Source: Obelidium mucronatum
Lineage: Eukaryota; Chytridiomycota; Chytridiomycetes; Chytridiales; Chytriomycetaceae
Direction: 5' to 3'
Length of the DNA stretch: 64,000 nt
NCBI GenBank assembly: GCA_025765595.1
Contig: JAIVFH010000073.1
Location: 113,531 to 177,530 of the forward strand
Shown here: piece by piece, positions 1 through 10,494 of the stretch
Numbering within the stretch: position 1 is the first letter of the stretch
How the letters are laid out: every line of letters starts with the position of its first letter
Program-made: the position numbers and the translations under genes
The notes under the pieces: model-generated
Database searches by the model: none
What the model was told of the DNA's origin: nothing
What the model saw: only the letters and a program-made list of their open reading frames with translations

Positions 1-479
1 AAAGGAAACGCGTTGAAGCGTGTAGCCACCCTTATTTGTAAAAGATTTAGAACCAGTATTTAATAACTCTGTCATTAATGGCGGATTATTTTACCTCAAA
101 AATAATGGGTGGCAGCAAAACCATGTAGAAAAAGTCTGAGTCGAGCTGGATATCCGCGTTCGTGGCATCATATGAAATAGTAGTCCACGCCATAGCAACC
201 ACGAGACCTTTTGTGCATCAAGTTGTTACTTTGTGTTGAAAATGGAAACAAAGCAAACTCACCCAAAAGAATGGTAACAGCTGTTTCACTCAAATAGTGA
301 AACTTGATTTTATGCAAGAACCCATTAATATTCATTGAAATTAAGATCAGAGATAGCATCAGTAAGGCTCTGATAAAGAGAGCATGTTCCGACTCATGGA
401 CAAACTGATCGATAACCGTCGAGTTTCCTGACGAGTTTGTGGCCACGACTGTGTCCGTGGAGGTATGGATCACAGTCAT
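1..479 (-). CDS. Na+/H+ exchanger (CPA1/NHE family), N-terminal part, cut by window edge
   Basis: Membrane antiporter that exchanges Na+ or K+ for H+. Three exons can be read on the minus strand: 479-263, 207-95 and 30-1, with introns 262-208 (55 nt) and 94-31 (64 nt), both GT...AG and frame-preserving. Exon 1 starts at the ATG at 479 and gives a first transmembrane helix followed by KIKFHYLSETAVTILLG, the classic NHE pattern after TM1. Exon 2 ends FFYMVLLPPIIFE, matching the family signature FF..LLPPIIFE, and exon 3 continues GGYTLQRVSF, where the family has (E)AGY. The rest of the protein, including the ion-binding helices, lies outside the window. The family call is firm. The subtype (endosomal or plasma-membrane) cannot be told from this part. 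Confidence 0.85.
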
Positions 480-702
480 TGTTTTACTGTTGTTGAGCTG
501 TTTGACGTGTCAGTTGTACGGGGTGTGGATGTGGGGTATACAGACGCGGATTCTTTTGGACAAGAGATTTTCAAAAGTGAGATTCCCAGTCCGTTTGAAA
601 TTATTAACTCGAAAAAAAAGAATATAGTACGACAGATAATAATAAAAGGGTGAATTTGTCCGGAAGGGGTCTGCTTCGAAAAGGGTAAAGGGGCCAATAA
701 AC

Positions 703-2046
703 ATGCGGGAAAAACAAAGAATTCTCAGAAAATCCATGCTTTGTGCTGCGCCTTCCTCCCACACCACCCAATCGCGATTCACAGTTACCAGAATGACGAC
801 CAACGCGATCCCAGTTCATTGGCGCACCGCTTCTACGGCCCCATATGGCTTCAAGCACATCAAGTTTGTGGACGAAAGCTCCGCCAGCACTTCGGTCTCC
901 GAGGAATACTCCGCTGGAGAGGCTGAAACGGACCAAGAGACCGACGAAGACACGGACCAAGAGACGGATGAGATGGATGCGGCCAGTCTTTACGACGAAG
1001 TGTTTCGTTGTGAAGGGTGGCGCAGCAATGCTGGTGGTGTAAACAAGCATGACGACACACCACCCACCCCCACCGACTCTGAGTCCAGCTCTGACTCTGA
1101 CTCTGACTCTTGCTCTTGCTCTGGTTCTGACTGTGACTCTGACACAAGCATCTGCAAGGAGTGCAGCTGCGAGTGTGGAAAGTTCAATTTCAAAGACGCA
1201 AGTGCTGCGGTTCTTCCGAATGATAGACGTTCCGTCTCTTCGTCCATGGCCGAGGACTGCACCATTTCCGTTGACAAGACTGGTTCTGTAGCACCGGCTC
1301 TAGAGCGCAAGGAGGAAGCTGTTATTAGTCACGTTGAAGACGATGAAGGAAGTAGTGACTCTTCTTCGTCCTCCTTGACCGAAGGTGACAGCGACAGTGA
1401 TAGTGAAAGTGATAGCGAAATTGAAGAAGTTCATCATGTTGTTGATGTTGATGATGAAGATGAGGCAAGCTTGGATGATGATTCTACCGATACTTCCTCT
1501 ACTTGCTCTTCCGCCTCTACCTCCACCATTACCGTCCCTGCAACAGCTTTAAAAGCAATCAACTCCCACATTTACGACAACATGAGTAGCTATATTGTCT
1601 CCTCTATTCGTTCAGACACTCGTGATTTAGGTATCGAGTTGTTTGAAACGCGTGTGGAAATGCAATCTGCATTGGAGGGTCTTTCAAGCCGCATTGGTCG
1701 TGTTGAAAGCGCTATCTACCAGTTGAATAGAGTGGCTGCTGGCAGTAAGAGAAAGAGATCTGAGAATGATTGTGTTGAAGATGGCCCAGGAAACTTGAAA
1801 GCCGTTGTTGAGCATGATGAAAAGTTGTCCTCTGGTACCGCTGGAAGTTATGATGTTGGTAATAAGGAATTTGAGCAGGTTGTTGGTAGTAAGGAAGTGG
1901 AAGTTGAAAGTATGACCGAACCGCCACTCAAGAAGTCGCGTTATGAAGACAAGCGTCCATCCGTAGTTTCTTCAGTATTGTGGACTGCGGGAAGTATGCT
2001 TGCTGGAGCTGTGATTGGAGTTACTGCGGTTGGGGTCTTTTGTTAG
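703..2046 (+). CDS. Acidic serine-rich protein with C-terminal membrane anchor, unknown function
   Basis: Single-exon frame of 447 residues starting at the ATG at 703. I do not recognise the family. The middle (about residues 65 to 280) is very acidic and Ser/Asp/Glu-rich, with repeated TDQETDE blocks and SDSDSDS runs and a small Cys cluster (CKECSCECGKF near residue 155). A region around 295-345 is predicted helical (NSHIYDNMSSYIVSSI onward) and is followed by basic KRKR and KKSRYEDKR patches. The last 25 residues are a single hydrophobic segment ending GVTAVGVFC, so a tail-anchored membrane protein is likely. The acidic runs are low complexity and could mislead database searches. An alternative start is the ATG at 793. 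Confidence 0.6.
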   Translation: MREKQRILRKSMLCAAPSSHTTQSRFTVTRMTTNAIPVHWRTASTAPYGFKHIKFVDESSASTSVSEEYSAGEAETDQETDEDTDQETDEMDAASLYDEVFRCEGWRSNAGGVNKHDDTPPTPTDSESSSDSDSDSCSCSGSDCDSDTSICKECSCECGKFNFKDASAAVLPNDRRSVSSSMAEDCTISVDKTGSVAPALERKEEAVISHVEDDEGSSDSSSSSLTEGDSDSDSESDSEIEEVHHVVDVDDEDEASLDDDSTDTSSTCSSASTSTITVPATALKAINSHIYDNMSSYIVSSIRSDTRDLGIELFETRVEMQSALEGLSSRIGRVESAIYQLNRVAAGSKRKRSENDCVEDGPGNLKAVVEHDEKLSSGTAGSYDVGNKEFEQVVGSKEVEVESMTEPPLKKSRYEDKRPSVVSSVLWTAGSMLAGAVIGVTAVGVFC

Positions 2047-2087
2047 TATTGTATTTGAGTTGTATTTTACCTGAACATAAAAAAAAT

Positions 2088-3455
2088 ATGGAAAAACGCT
2101 CAAGCAAAGCACTCAAGCGCATGCGGCAGCGCGCGAAAAAGGCTTTGAAACCATCTGGACTCCTCGATCTTCCCTTCGAAGTTGTTGTCCAAGTGCTTGC
2201 TCAGCTGGACAATCCGTTCCGTCTTAGTCTGTTGTCCCGCACTGTTCGCGAATACCTTCACAGCAACTACTTTGCTTTTGTCCATGTCCGCCTTCTTCAC
2301 AGAAGCACTGCTCGGAGATGGACCTGCTTCTGGTTCTCGATCAGAGCCCCAGCCGAATGGCAGGCAGAGTTTGCTAAACATGTATTGCTTCCAATACGGG
2401 AATTGGGCGTCGATTTCAGCAGCTGCTACCGTTTGGCTGCTATTCCACCAGCACTTGGACAGCTATCCAACCTCACAACCCTCAGGCTTCCATCACTTCC
2501 CCTTGCTGGTCCTGTTCCACCCCAGATTTCTACGTTGATTCACCTGAAAACACTCGATCTCTCCCTAAACTACTTGACCGGAACTCTCGACGTGTTCATG
2601 TCGCTCACCTCCCTTCGCGTCGTGAAGCTTGAAAAGAATCAATTTGATGGCCCCATTCCAGCATCAATTGGCAATCTGATACACTTGGACGAACTCGCGC
2701 TGTCCCATAATCTTTTGACGGGCTCGCTGGAAAATTGCTTCGCGCAACTTAGTCGCCGCGTCTCGCTCTTGTATCTTGATGGGAATGGATTTGAAGGAGA
2801 GATATCGCCGTCTTCCCTGCAAGAATTCACGAATCTATATCACTTGTTTTTAAACGATAATTTTTTGGAGGGGAGTTTGCCTTGTGTTAGTACCATGTCC
2901 AGGTTGCGTGTTTTATCCTTACAAAACAACAAGTTTTCTGGTTGTATGGATGCTGTAAACTGGGAGCACTTGGCTGAACTAGCGCAGCTCAATTTAGCGC
3001 AAAATTCACTGAGCGGGCGGATTCCTTCAAGTTTCGGTGGATTGCGTCGGTTGGAGGTTGTTAATCTTTCCTCGAATTTGTTGGAAGGTCCCATCCCCGA
3101 AGAAATTGGAATGCTTCGGAATATTGAAAGTTTGAATTTCAGTGAAAACCGACTTTCTGGACGGATTCCCTCTGCGCTTTCCAACTGCACGCGACTCTAC
3201 AAACTAAATTTGTCTGGAAACAAACTCGAAGGAGAAATTCCCTCTGAGATTGTCAAGTCGCTGAGAAATCTTCAATTTCTCCATTTGGACCGCAATTGTC
3301 TGGTAGGACCGTTGCCGAGTGGAATTCGGATGTTGCGACGATTGAAAAAACTCTATTTGAAGGGAAATCGTGGAATGAAGGGGGTGTGCATTCCTCCGGA
3401 AGTGGTTGCGAAGTCGTCGATTTGGAAGTTGCTAAGGGAAAATGGTTTTATCTAG
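2088..3455 (+). CDS. F-box-like leucine-rich-repeat protein with plant-type LRRs
   Basis: 455 residues from the ATG at 2088. The frame is open upstream to 1980, but that part overlaps the previous gene, and the MEKRSSKALKRMRQRAKK start with its basic run looks like the real N terminus. Residues about 22-60 (LLDLPFEVVVQVLAQLD...) resemble an F-box helix pair. After that come about ten 24-residue leucine-rich repeats of the plant-specific type (L..L..LDLS.N.L.G.IP), for example LKTLDLSLNYLTG and LNLSGNKLEGEIPSEI. There is no signal peptide, transmembrane segment or kinase domain, so it is probably a cytosolic scaffold or SCF substrate adaptor. The F-box call is tentative; the LRR call is firm. 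The gene has no introns and starts 41 bp after the preceding stop. Confidence 0.75.
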   Translation: MEKRSSKALKRMRQRAKKALKPSGLLDLPFEVVVQVLAQLDNPFRLSLLSRTVREYLHSNYFAFVHVRLLHRSTARRWTCFWFSIRAPAEWQAEFAKHVLLPIRELGVDFSSCYRLAAIPPALGQLSNLTTLRLPSLPLAGPVPPQISTLIHLKTLDLSLNYLTGTLDVFMSLTSLRVVKLEKNQFDGPIPASIGNLIHLDELALSHNLLTGSLENCFAQLSRRVSLLYLDGNGFEGEISPSSLQEFTNLYHLFLNDNFLEGSLPCVSTMSRLRVLSLQNNKFSGCMDAVNWEHLAELAQLNLAQNSLSGRIPSSFGGLRRLEVVNLSSNLLEGPIPEEIGMLRNIESLNFSENRLSGRIPSALSNCTRLYKLNLSGNKLEGEIPSEIVKSLRNLQFLHLDRNCLVGPLPSGIRMLRRLKKLYLKGNRGMKGVCIPPEVVAKSSIWKLLRENGFI

Positions 3456-3508
3456 ACAATAACAATACATGCAGTAATAAGTTTTTTCATAACAAGGTGT
3501 AGACGAAC

Positions 3509-5390
3509 ATGGCAGAAATCCCCACAATCGCAAAGCTTGTAGAGCCAACAGTCTCGGCCACAACCATTATCCGCCAAAAACAACTAGTTCAATTATTCAA
3601 GGAAAGATATGGAAGCGCGCCGCAGTTTGTAGCGCGATCTCCGGGTAGAGTCAATATCATAGGTATGATGGCAAGGCGTAAAAGACTACCGGACTAATCG
3701 ACAAGCACCGTTCGTTCTTGCTTATAGGAGAGCATATTGATTACTGCGGGTTTTCAGTGCTTCCTATGGCCATTGACCGGTGGGTTGTTTCAATTCTGTA
3801 ATTTGGTAATGTCTTGAATGCTTGTTTCCAGTGATGTCCTCATTGCCGTCGCAGCCACTCCAAATTCAAGTGAAACTGAATCGTCTGTAGTTACCTTGGC
3901 TAATGTCGAGGCTGAAAAGTACAAGGAAACAGAATTTACACACTCTGTCCGCAACAAGAATATTATCGAAATTGATGCATCCCTTCACGCTTGGTCAAAC
4001 TACTTCAAGTGCGGTTATAAAGTGAGGAAGCTGGAAAAAACGAATGTTTTTTTGGTGTACAGCACTGATAAACATCGAAACTTTTAATTCAGGGTATTCA
4101 TGAAGATTTGGCCCTTCCAACACCAGCTCCTCACTTGAATGTAATGGTTTCTGGAAACGTCCCAGCCGGCGCTGGGTTAAGCAGTAGCTCTGCTTTCGTT
4201 TGTGCTAGCGCTGTTGCTGTTGGAAAATCCGTCAACGCTCCCCTAGTGAAGCAGTCTCTCACAGAGACTGCCATTCGAGCAGAAAGATATGCCGGAGTTC
4301 AAACAGGGGGAATGGATCAGTCCATTTCCATCATGGCGTCTCCTTCGTCAGCCCTTTTGATTCAGTTCCATCCAACCTTGGCAGCATCCCCTGTTGAAAT
4401 TCCGTCCATCACAAGGCCCTACAAGTTCGTGGTTGCAAACAGCCTTGTTACTGCGGACAAGCATGTTACAGCTGCGCGCAACTACAATTTGCGGGTTGTT
4501 GAAACGCGTGTGGCTGCGACCTTATTGGGGGCCTGGATTTCTGGCGGATTTCAGAATGGAACAGCACCGTTCAAAGGTCTACAAACGTTGCGGCAAGTTG
4601 TAGATTTGTATGTTGCTCAGCAAAAGCTTGGTCTGGGTGGTGGAAGTAATGGTGTTGGTACCGAAGGGGTTGCCTTCATTGAAGCACTCAAGAATCTGGA
4701 AGCCTTGAGTGCAATTGTATTTGATGGCAAGGCATACTCTTGCAATGATACTGTGGCAGCTTTGCAAAAGCATTTCGGAACAACGTTTGGTAGTTGGGCT
4801 GACGTCGAGAAAGTGTTTTGCAAAGGAATTAACAGCGTTTACTTGGACGATGGATTGCAGCTGCAAAAACGCGTTCGTCATGTTTTCTCAGAGGCCAGAA
4901 GAGTAATGGAGTTCACTCAAGTTTGTGCGTTAAACGCACCATTCTACAGAGGAAGCGATGTGTTGACGGTATGATTTCTTCGAGTTTTGTGTAAAGAAGA
5001 GGTGTTAACTAGATGGATAATTAGGATCTCGGAGCTCTCATGAATGCTTCCCAAGAGTCATGTGCTAAAGACTTTAATTGCTCGTGTCCTGAATTGGATG
5101 AACTTACTGCACTCTGTCGGGAATCTGGTGCTGTGGGCTCGCGTCTGACTGGTGAGAATTGAAATGACTTTCTTTGATCGGCACTAATTTTGGACGATGA
5201 ATGCGGGAAATTCATAGGGGCTGGTTGGGGTGGTTGTACCGTATCATTGGTCCCAGCGGAGTTGGTTGAATCGTTTATCCAAAAGGTAACTGACAAGTAC
5301 TATGCGAAGAGACATTCCAATTTGGATAAAATCGGCGACTGGATTTTTGCAACGACCCCTGGCGTTGGTGCAGTTGTTTTTTCTCAATAA
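3509..5390 (+). CDS. GAL1: Galactokinase
   Basis: Cytosolic GHMP-family kinase that phosphorylates galactose at C1 with ATP, the first step of the Leloir pathway. Six exons, all with consistent phases: 3509-3662, 3728-3779, 3832-4021, 4093-4968, 5025-5151 and 5218-5390, giving about 523 residues. The galactokinase signature is split by intron 1: [11 protein letters not shown] then [12 protein letters not shown]. The ATP-binding GHMP motif is clear ([19 protein letters not shown]). The C-terminal GHMP motif ([18 protein letters not shown]) is assembled across intron 5. The length fits fungal and animal GALK2/GAL1-type enzymes (about 450-530 residues). I see no Gal3-type deletion in the Ser-rich ATP loop, so it is probably catalytic. 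No other GAL pathway gene is nearby. Confidence 0.93.
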
Positions 5391-5470
5391 ATGATATGTG
5401 GCATTTGCTGGCATTTGATTTGATGACTATTTCAAATGCTTTTCGCTGGACAGAAAAATCCAGAAAAATT

Positions 5471-6057
5471 ATGTCAAAAACAGTGTCAGTTACTATCCCG
5501 TCCGACTACGGCTACGTTATCGCAGTTCTTGTCGCCATCTATCTTCAACAGAACTTGCTCTTCGTGAGCCAGGTTATCAAAGGTTTGTTTTTTGATGCAT
5601 TGCAAATCGAGTGCAACAATAACTGACACTGTTTACAGCTCGCATGGCGACAGGAATCAAGGCCCCGTCATTCTATCCAAGAGATGCAGAAATTAAGGAG
5701 CTCAAGCTTTCACCAGCCCAGGTTTGTTTTCTACGAAGTTTCGTCAATGAGAATCTGCCGAACTAACTGAAATTCACTATCAAGGTTGAAAACTACATGT
5801 ATGCACAAAGAGTGCACCAAAACAACATGGAATTGTTTTCTTTCTTTCTTCCAGTCTTCTTGATTGCTGGCTTGAATGAGCCAGTCAAGGTTGCCGCAGC
5901 TGGCGCGTTTATTGTTGCCTTCCGCATGCTTTATGGATTTGCCCCTTACAAGTCTTCCATTCGTAAACTGGCAGCTATGTTTCACTTTGGCGAGTGGTAC
6001 ACTTTGTACTTGGCGGGCCAGTTTGCTTATCAATTGGTTAATGGAAGCACAAAATAA
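5471..6057 (+). CDS. MAPEG family membrane protein (microsomal glutathione S-transferase-like)
   Basis: Small integral membrane protein of about 155 residues in three exons: 5471-5582, 5639-5721 and 5785-6057. MAPEG proteins conjugate glutathione to lipophilic electrophiles or hydroperoxides at ER or mitochondrial membranes. Four hydrophobic segments are visible, beginning YGYVIAVLVAIYLQQNLLF. The family signature around helix 2 (R.H.N..E) is present as QRVHQNNMELFSFFLPVF. The length matches the family (about 145-155 residues). The start ATG at 5471 is preferred over the in-frame one at 5396 because it gives a normal N terminus. Which MAPEG subgroup it belongs to (MGST2/3-like or prostaglandin E synthase-like) cannot be settled by eye. 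Confidence 0.85.
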
Positions 6058-6092
6058 AAAACCTTACTTTATGGAAGAACTGAGGAAGAAGC

Positions 6093-6164
6093 AAAAAAAT
6101 CACTCACTTCTCGAGGAGTGAGTCTCTGCAAATCACTCACTTCTCGAGGAGTGAGTCTCTGCAA
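6093..6164. repeat. Two direct copies of a ~33-bp imperfect palindrome
   Basis: The unit AATCACTCACTTCTCGAGGA continues into GTGAGTCTCTGC and occurs twice in a row. Its core TCACTTCTCGAGGAGTGA is an 18-bp inverted repeat with one mismatched pair, centred on an XhoI-like CTCGAG. It sits immediately before the large tandem duplication and after the MAPEG stop, so it may act as a 3' end element or mark the recombination edge. Confidence 0.7.
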
Positions 6165-6173
6165 ATTTTATTT

Positions 6174-6204
<31 letters not shown>

Positions 6205-8048
6205 AAAAAAAAATCTTTTGCATGCCATCCACACGTACATTCTCTTCTGAGGCTTCATCGCCAACGGTTTCTGCCGTTTCAGCACGATGAAATGATGGTT
6301 CGGGGCGGCTCCTGCCATATCGACTGTGTCTCGAGCGTTTAAACGAACACGAACACAAGCTACTCAAATCGACACACATGTCCCAGATTCGAAGCGAAGT
6401 AATTCTCATACCCAAGCTACAAGTTGTAGGCTCTTGAATTAACCTTCATGAGGTGCTCTAAGTCACAAGATGGTAACAGCTCCCGCCGATTCGGGTTCTG
6501 GACCTGTGACCTGCTATTTGGGTACCCTTACCGGCCACAGAAATTCTGTTTGTTGTGCCCACCACCCCAGCTTTGGTCGATTGAGAACTTGAAAGAGTTT
6601 AACTTCTAAGGTCCTGGCGCAATTTTTTGGTCTGCCAGCAGGTACGCTGTTCTGAATGTCGAAACTTCGTCATGACCTGCTATTTGTGTAAGGTCAACAC
6701 TGGACTCTCGCAGTGTGAAACAACAAAGACAGGTTTCTCTTACAGTAGCAGAAGTACTTTCCAGTCATTGAGGACCTTAACTCGATCCAGCACTCTCGCA
6801 TTGCGTAGCAGGCAATTCAATCAAACTCCAGACGAAGAACGTGAATACAGGAATTCGCTTGTGACGTATTCCATCAGAAATACTTTCCTTTACTCGGGTT
6901 GTATCTGAGACGATATATTATGGACAGTGACAAGAACGCGACACGGTTGTCGTGCTAATGTTGTGCCCAAAAAACTTAACGTGACCAAACCGTCATTACC
7001 CACAACAAATAAAAAGAACAAGATTGAATTGAAATCATGTCATAAATCTCATTTTTTTTAATTTTTCTGTATAAAGAGTGAGTGAACCCTAGGGAAACTC
7101 TGCATTTTATTTTGAGGAGGAGGAGGAGGAGGAGGAAGCAAAAAAAAAATCTTTTGCATGCCATCCACACGTACATTCTCTTCTGAGGCTTCATCGCCAA
7201 CGGTTTCTGCCGTTTCAGCACGATGAAATGATGGTTCGGGGCGGCTCCTGCCATATCGACTGTGTCTCGAGCGTTTAAACGAACACAAGCTACTCAAATC
7301 GACACACATGTCCCAGATTCGAAGCGAAGTAATTCTCATACCCAAGCTACAAGTTGTAGGCTCTTGAATTAACCTTCATGAGGTGCTCTAAGTCACAAGA
7401 TGGTAACAGCTCCCGCCGCAGCTCCCGCCGATTCGGGTTCTGGACCTGTGACCTGCTATTTGGGTACCCTTACCGGCCACAGAAATTCTGTTTGTTGTGC
7501 CCACCACCCCAGCTTTGGTCGATTGAGAACTTGAAAGAGTTCAACTTCTAAGGTCCTGGCGCAATTTTTTGGTCTGCCAGCAGGTACGCTGTTCTGAATG
7601 TCGAAACTTCGTCATGACCTGCTATTTGTGTAAGGTCAACACTGGACTCTCGCAGTGTGAAACAACAAAGACAGGTTTCTCTTACAGTAGCAGAAGTACT
7701 TTCCAGTCATTGAGGACCTTAACTCGATCCAGCACTCTCGCATTGCGTAGCAGGCAATTCAATCAAACTCCAGACGAAGAACGTGAATACAGGAATTCGC
7801 TTGCGACGTATTCCATCAGAAATACTTTCCTTTACTCGGGTTGTATCTGAGACGATATATTATGGACAGTGACAAGAACGCGACACGGTTGTCGTGCTAA
7901 TGTTGTGCCCAAAAAACTTAACGTGACCAAACCGTCATTACCCACAACAAATAAAAAGAACAAGATTGAATTGAAATCATGTCATAAATCTCTTTTTTTT
8001 TAATTTTTCTGTATAAAGAGTGAGTGAACCCTAGGGAAACTCTGCATT
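6165..8048. repeat. Direct tandem duplication, two ~0.94-kb units, no convincing gene
   Basis: Unit A runs from about 6165 to 7105 and unit B from about 7106 to 8048. The offset between matching sites is 936 to 942 bp, and near-identity holds over the whole length. Differences are small: one extra GAG triplet in unit A, a CACGAA indel near 6346, an extra CAGCTCCCGCCG in unit B near 7418, and single substitutions. Both begin with a (GAG)n run and an A-rich tract. A 93-residue frame (6627-6908 and 7569-7850) is conserved between copies, but the duplication is so recent that this does not show selection. No transposase, terminal inverted repeat or RNA gene is recognisable. The region fills the 2.2-kb gap between the MAPEG gene and the gene at 8263. 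Confidence 0.85.
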
Positions 8049-8262
8049 TAGTTCTGACATCGTCAACAAACAAACTAACCAGATGTCTCTGTATACTCTT
8101 CAGCAACGTGTCCAGAGATGTGAATACAGGCCTTATACTTTTTAATGAAGGGGTAAACGGAAATGAAAATAAATTGCGAACTTATCTATTTTACTGGTTA
8201 CACTTATATATAATGTTGATTAGTACTGTAGTGGTGATAATCAACAAAAACATTGAAAAATA

Positions 8263-9168
8263 ATGAAGAATCCAACTTGGCCAAACAATCTTCATGATCG
8301 ACCCTTGTTTTCCGTTCACGTTGGGGCAAAGAATCCACCAAAGACTCGTTCTCCGCGAAGCAGTCCAGCCAGATTGCATTCTTCAGCGCAAGGAGACTAC
8401 AACTCCAATCATCACTTCCCACCCACCACAAATCATCCTGGCGTCTACATACCCACTTTTCCCTATGCACCACCTGGACTCTCGACCGAGTTTATCTGGG
8501 AATGTGAATATGATAAGCTTCCGAGATCGTTCTTTCAGCAACTGTTTCCAGTAGACACGCATAGAAAGGAATACTATACCCCGCGTCGCGATACAATGAT
8601 TCAAGATGGCCCGGCCTCTGTTCATGGTATTCATCACGGAAAGAGACATTATTATCCACCACGTGAAGTGGATCATATGAATAATCTCTTGTATGATCGC
8701 GGCGGTGGTGGGTGGACCACTGAGACTGGTCAAGAATATTCTCCATCACACACCCCATCTTCAGCATCGCCTATATACAATAACAGTGATCAGTCACTTG
8801 CCGAGTCTTCTTTCACTTCTTCGTCCTCGTCGGCGTCTCATTCTCGATCTCCTCATGAAGTGGAAATGCACGTGAATCGGTTAAAGGAGCTTTGGACAGA
8901 TGCAAAGCACGGAAAAGGAAGTGTTTCTGATTTGAAGCGTGAAGTAAATGGATTTGCTGATGACAATGGGATTGCTCATCGTGAGAGAATTGCGCAGATT
9001 GGTTATGGGCGTGTAATGAAAGGTAGCATGGCTGAACCAATACAATACAATCACAGATTCAGAGAGGAAAGTGATCCTGGTTGGAAGGAGCATTTGCATC
9101 ATCTCCGTGTGGCAGATATTGGATATGGAAGGGTGATGAAGGGAGGGTTGATGGAGCCCATCTCATAG
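8263..9168 (+). CDS. Unknown protein with duplicated IGYGRVMKG motif
   Basis: Single-exon frame of 301 residues from the ATG at 8263. I do not recognise the family. Residues 1-70 are Pro/Ser-rich and probably disordered. Residues 75-110 contain aromatic-rich WECEYDKLPRSFFQQLFP. A Ser-rich spacer runs from about 155 to 195. The C-terminal third carries two copies of a motif about 40 residues apart: RIAQIGYGRVMKGSMAEPI and RVADIGYGRVMKGGLMEPI, the second ending at the C terminus. Such short Tyr/Gly repeats spaced along a disordered chain resemble filament- or microtubule-lining proteins of cilia in style, but that is a guess based on appearance only. No signal peptide or membrane segment. Confidence 0.6.
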   Translation: MKNPTWPNNLHDRPLFSVHVGAKNPPKTRSPRSSPARLHSSAQGDYNSNHHFPPTTNHPGVYIPTFPYAPPGLSTEFIWECEYDKLPRSFFQQLFPVDTHRKEYYTPRRDTMIQDGPASVHGIHHGKRHYYPPREVDHMNNLLYDRGGGGWTTETGQEYSPSHTPSSASPIYNNSDQSLAESSFTSSSSSASHSRSPHEVEMHVNRLKELWTDAKHGKGSVSDLKREVNGFADDNGIAHRERIAQIGYGRVMKGSMAEPIQYNHRFREESDPGWKEHLHHLRVADIGYGRVMKGGLMEPIS

Positions 9169-9249
9169 CAAAACACTTCCCAAAAGTAAAACCAACAAAA
9201 AAGCGAATAGAAAATGAGATGCAAAAGCCGTTATTATTATTCTAATCTT

Positions 9250-9570
9250 TTAGAGTTGCAAAGCCTCTTTCCAGTCTTTGATCTCCAAACCCAATGCCTC
9301 CGTTCTTGTCGGCACAGCAACACCGTTCCTCCACCGATCAAATTTCCGAAGAACCAGCTGATGCAATGCAAGAGATCCAATGTCGGCTGTTGCTGTTACA
9401 GGAGTGTCATCTGTCGTGCGTCCTTTCGCTCTTGCTTTAAGTCTGTCTCGTTCATGCAGGGCAAACGCTGCCAGTCCAATTCCCACAAACAAAAAGGTAT
9501 CGATTCGCGGTGAGACAAAGTGCAGATAGCGGAAGGGCATATGAGGGGCATCGGCATGTGGAGCGCCCAT
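9250..9570 (-). CDS. Small single-pass membrane protein, possibly NCE101-like
   Basis: 106 residues on the minus strand starting at the ATG at 9570. The N-terminal half reads MPFRYLHFVSPRIDTFLF followed by a hydrophobic stretch VGIGLAAFALHERDRLKAR, so one membrane segment followed by a charged helix. The arrangement (short leader, one transmembrane segment, then an ER-rich helix) recalls the fungal non-classical export protein NCE101 and small mitochondrial inner-membrane subunits, but the resemblance is weak. The C-terminal half (LALHQLVLRKFDRWRNGVA) is soluble. It ends 82 bp after the stop of the convergent gene at 8263-9168. Confidence 0.5.
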   Translation of the reverse strand: MGAPHADAPHMPFRYLHFVSPRIDTFLFVGIGLAAFALHERDRLKARAKGRTTDDTPVTATADIGSLALHQLVLRKFDRWRNGVAVPTRTEALGLEIKDWKEALQL

Positions 9571-9761
9571 TTTCAATGTTGCTTTTTGTTTTTTTTTCTT
9601 ATTTAATTTACTGCCCTGTAGCTTCTACTTCTTTTCAAAAAACGACATCACAACCGCTTTTGTAATGAATGAACTTTAGAAGAACGGAAGAAGGGAGGAA
9701 ACGGTTTTTTTTTTTTGAATGTTTTGCTCAAAAAAAAAAAAAAAAAGCAATCAAAAAAACG

Positions 9762-10494
9762 ATGGCTTCAAACACAACACTGTTCCAAGCAACTCAAAAG
9801 TTCAACGGTGCCTCATGCACTTCCCCGCTGTCTCTAATCACATACCAGTTTGTCACCACTTGCACTGCCCCAACGAACGGAACATCAAGTACCCAGCAAC
9901 AGCCGTGTTTGATTGATGCCCCATTTGCAACTCAAGGTGTCTGTGTTGGTGACTACCATGCCAACGGGCTCGCCACCTTTGGATCATCAGCATTTGCCGA
10001 AGTAGTGATCCACAGCACCTCGGACTGTACCTCAAAGTCGAATATCGTTGGCGTTCGGTAGAAACGTGTTTTTTTTTTTTGAAGTGCGCACTAACAACCC
10101 CCCCCCCCCCCCCCCCCCCCCCCTCATGATCAGCCACTACGCATTGAACCAGATCTTTGAATGGGGAATCGAAGCCAACAAGAAAATCTTTTCAGGAGTC
10201 AATTTGTACGACAAGGCCGCCAATAAGCTCACAATCGCAAAGTGTCAAGACGTGGGTTGTGCAACGGTTTTTTCGGATATCTCCGACACTTTTCCTGCCG
10301 ATGGAACCACGTGCTATAGGCCCTCCGATTTGTTCCAGGCTAATGCTCACGTTGTTACAACAGTGTACAACACTGGCGCTGCTTCTGCTGCCATCAACCC
10401 CAACCCAAAGTATGTTCGTTCATCCAGTGCTGCTCCTCAGTTTGGAATTGCAACTGTCGCTGTTACGGCTGTGCTTGGTTTTCTTCTTTTTTGA
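9762..10494 (+). CDS. Cysteine-containing surface-type protein with C-terminal hydrophobic tail
   Basis: Two exons, 9762-10057 and 10134-10494, joined across a 76-nt intron that contains a run of 26 C. The product is about 218 residues. Paired cysteines are spread along the chain (NGASCTSP, TTCTAPT, QQPCLID, QGVCVGD, SDCTSKS, AKCQDVGC, TTCYRPS), and the last 20 residues are hydrophobic (FGIATVAVTAVLGFLLF), like a GPI-attachment signal. No clear N-terminal signal peptide is encoded from the ATG at 9762, so an upstream exon or a non-classical route is possible. The layout (about 220 residues, scattered Cys, C-terminal hydrophobic tail) parallels the secreted paralogues at 14.5-16.7 kb, which may be distant relatives. 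Function unknown. Confidence 0.6.
10098..10123. repeat. 26-nt poly-C run inside an intron
   Basis: Uninterrupted run of 26 C in the single intron of the gene at 9762-10494, just upstream of the acceptor TCATGATCAG. A second run of exactly 26 C lies at 41401-41426. Homopolymers this long are prone to length error in assemblies. Confidence 0.9.
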
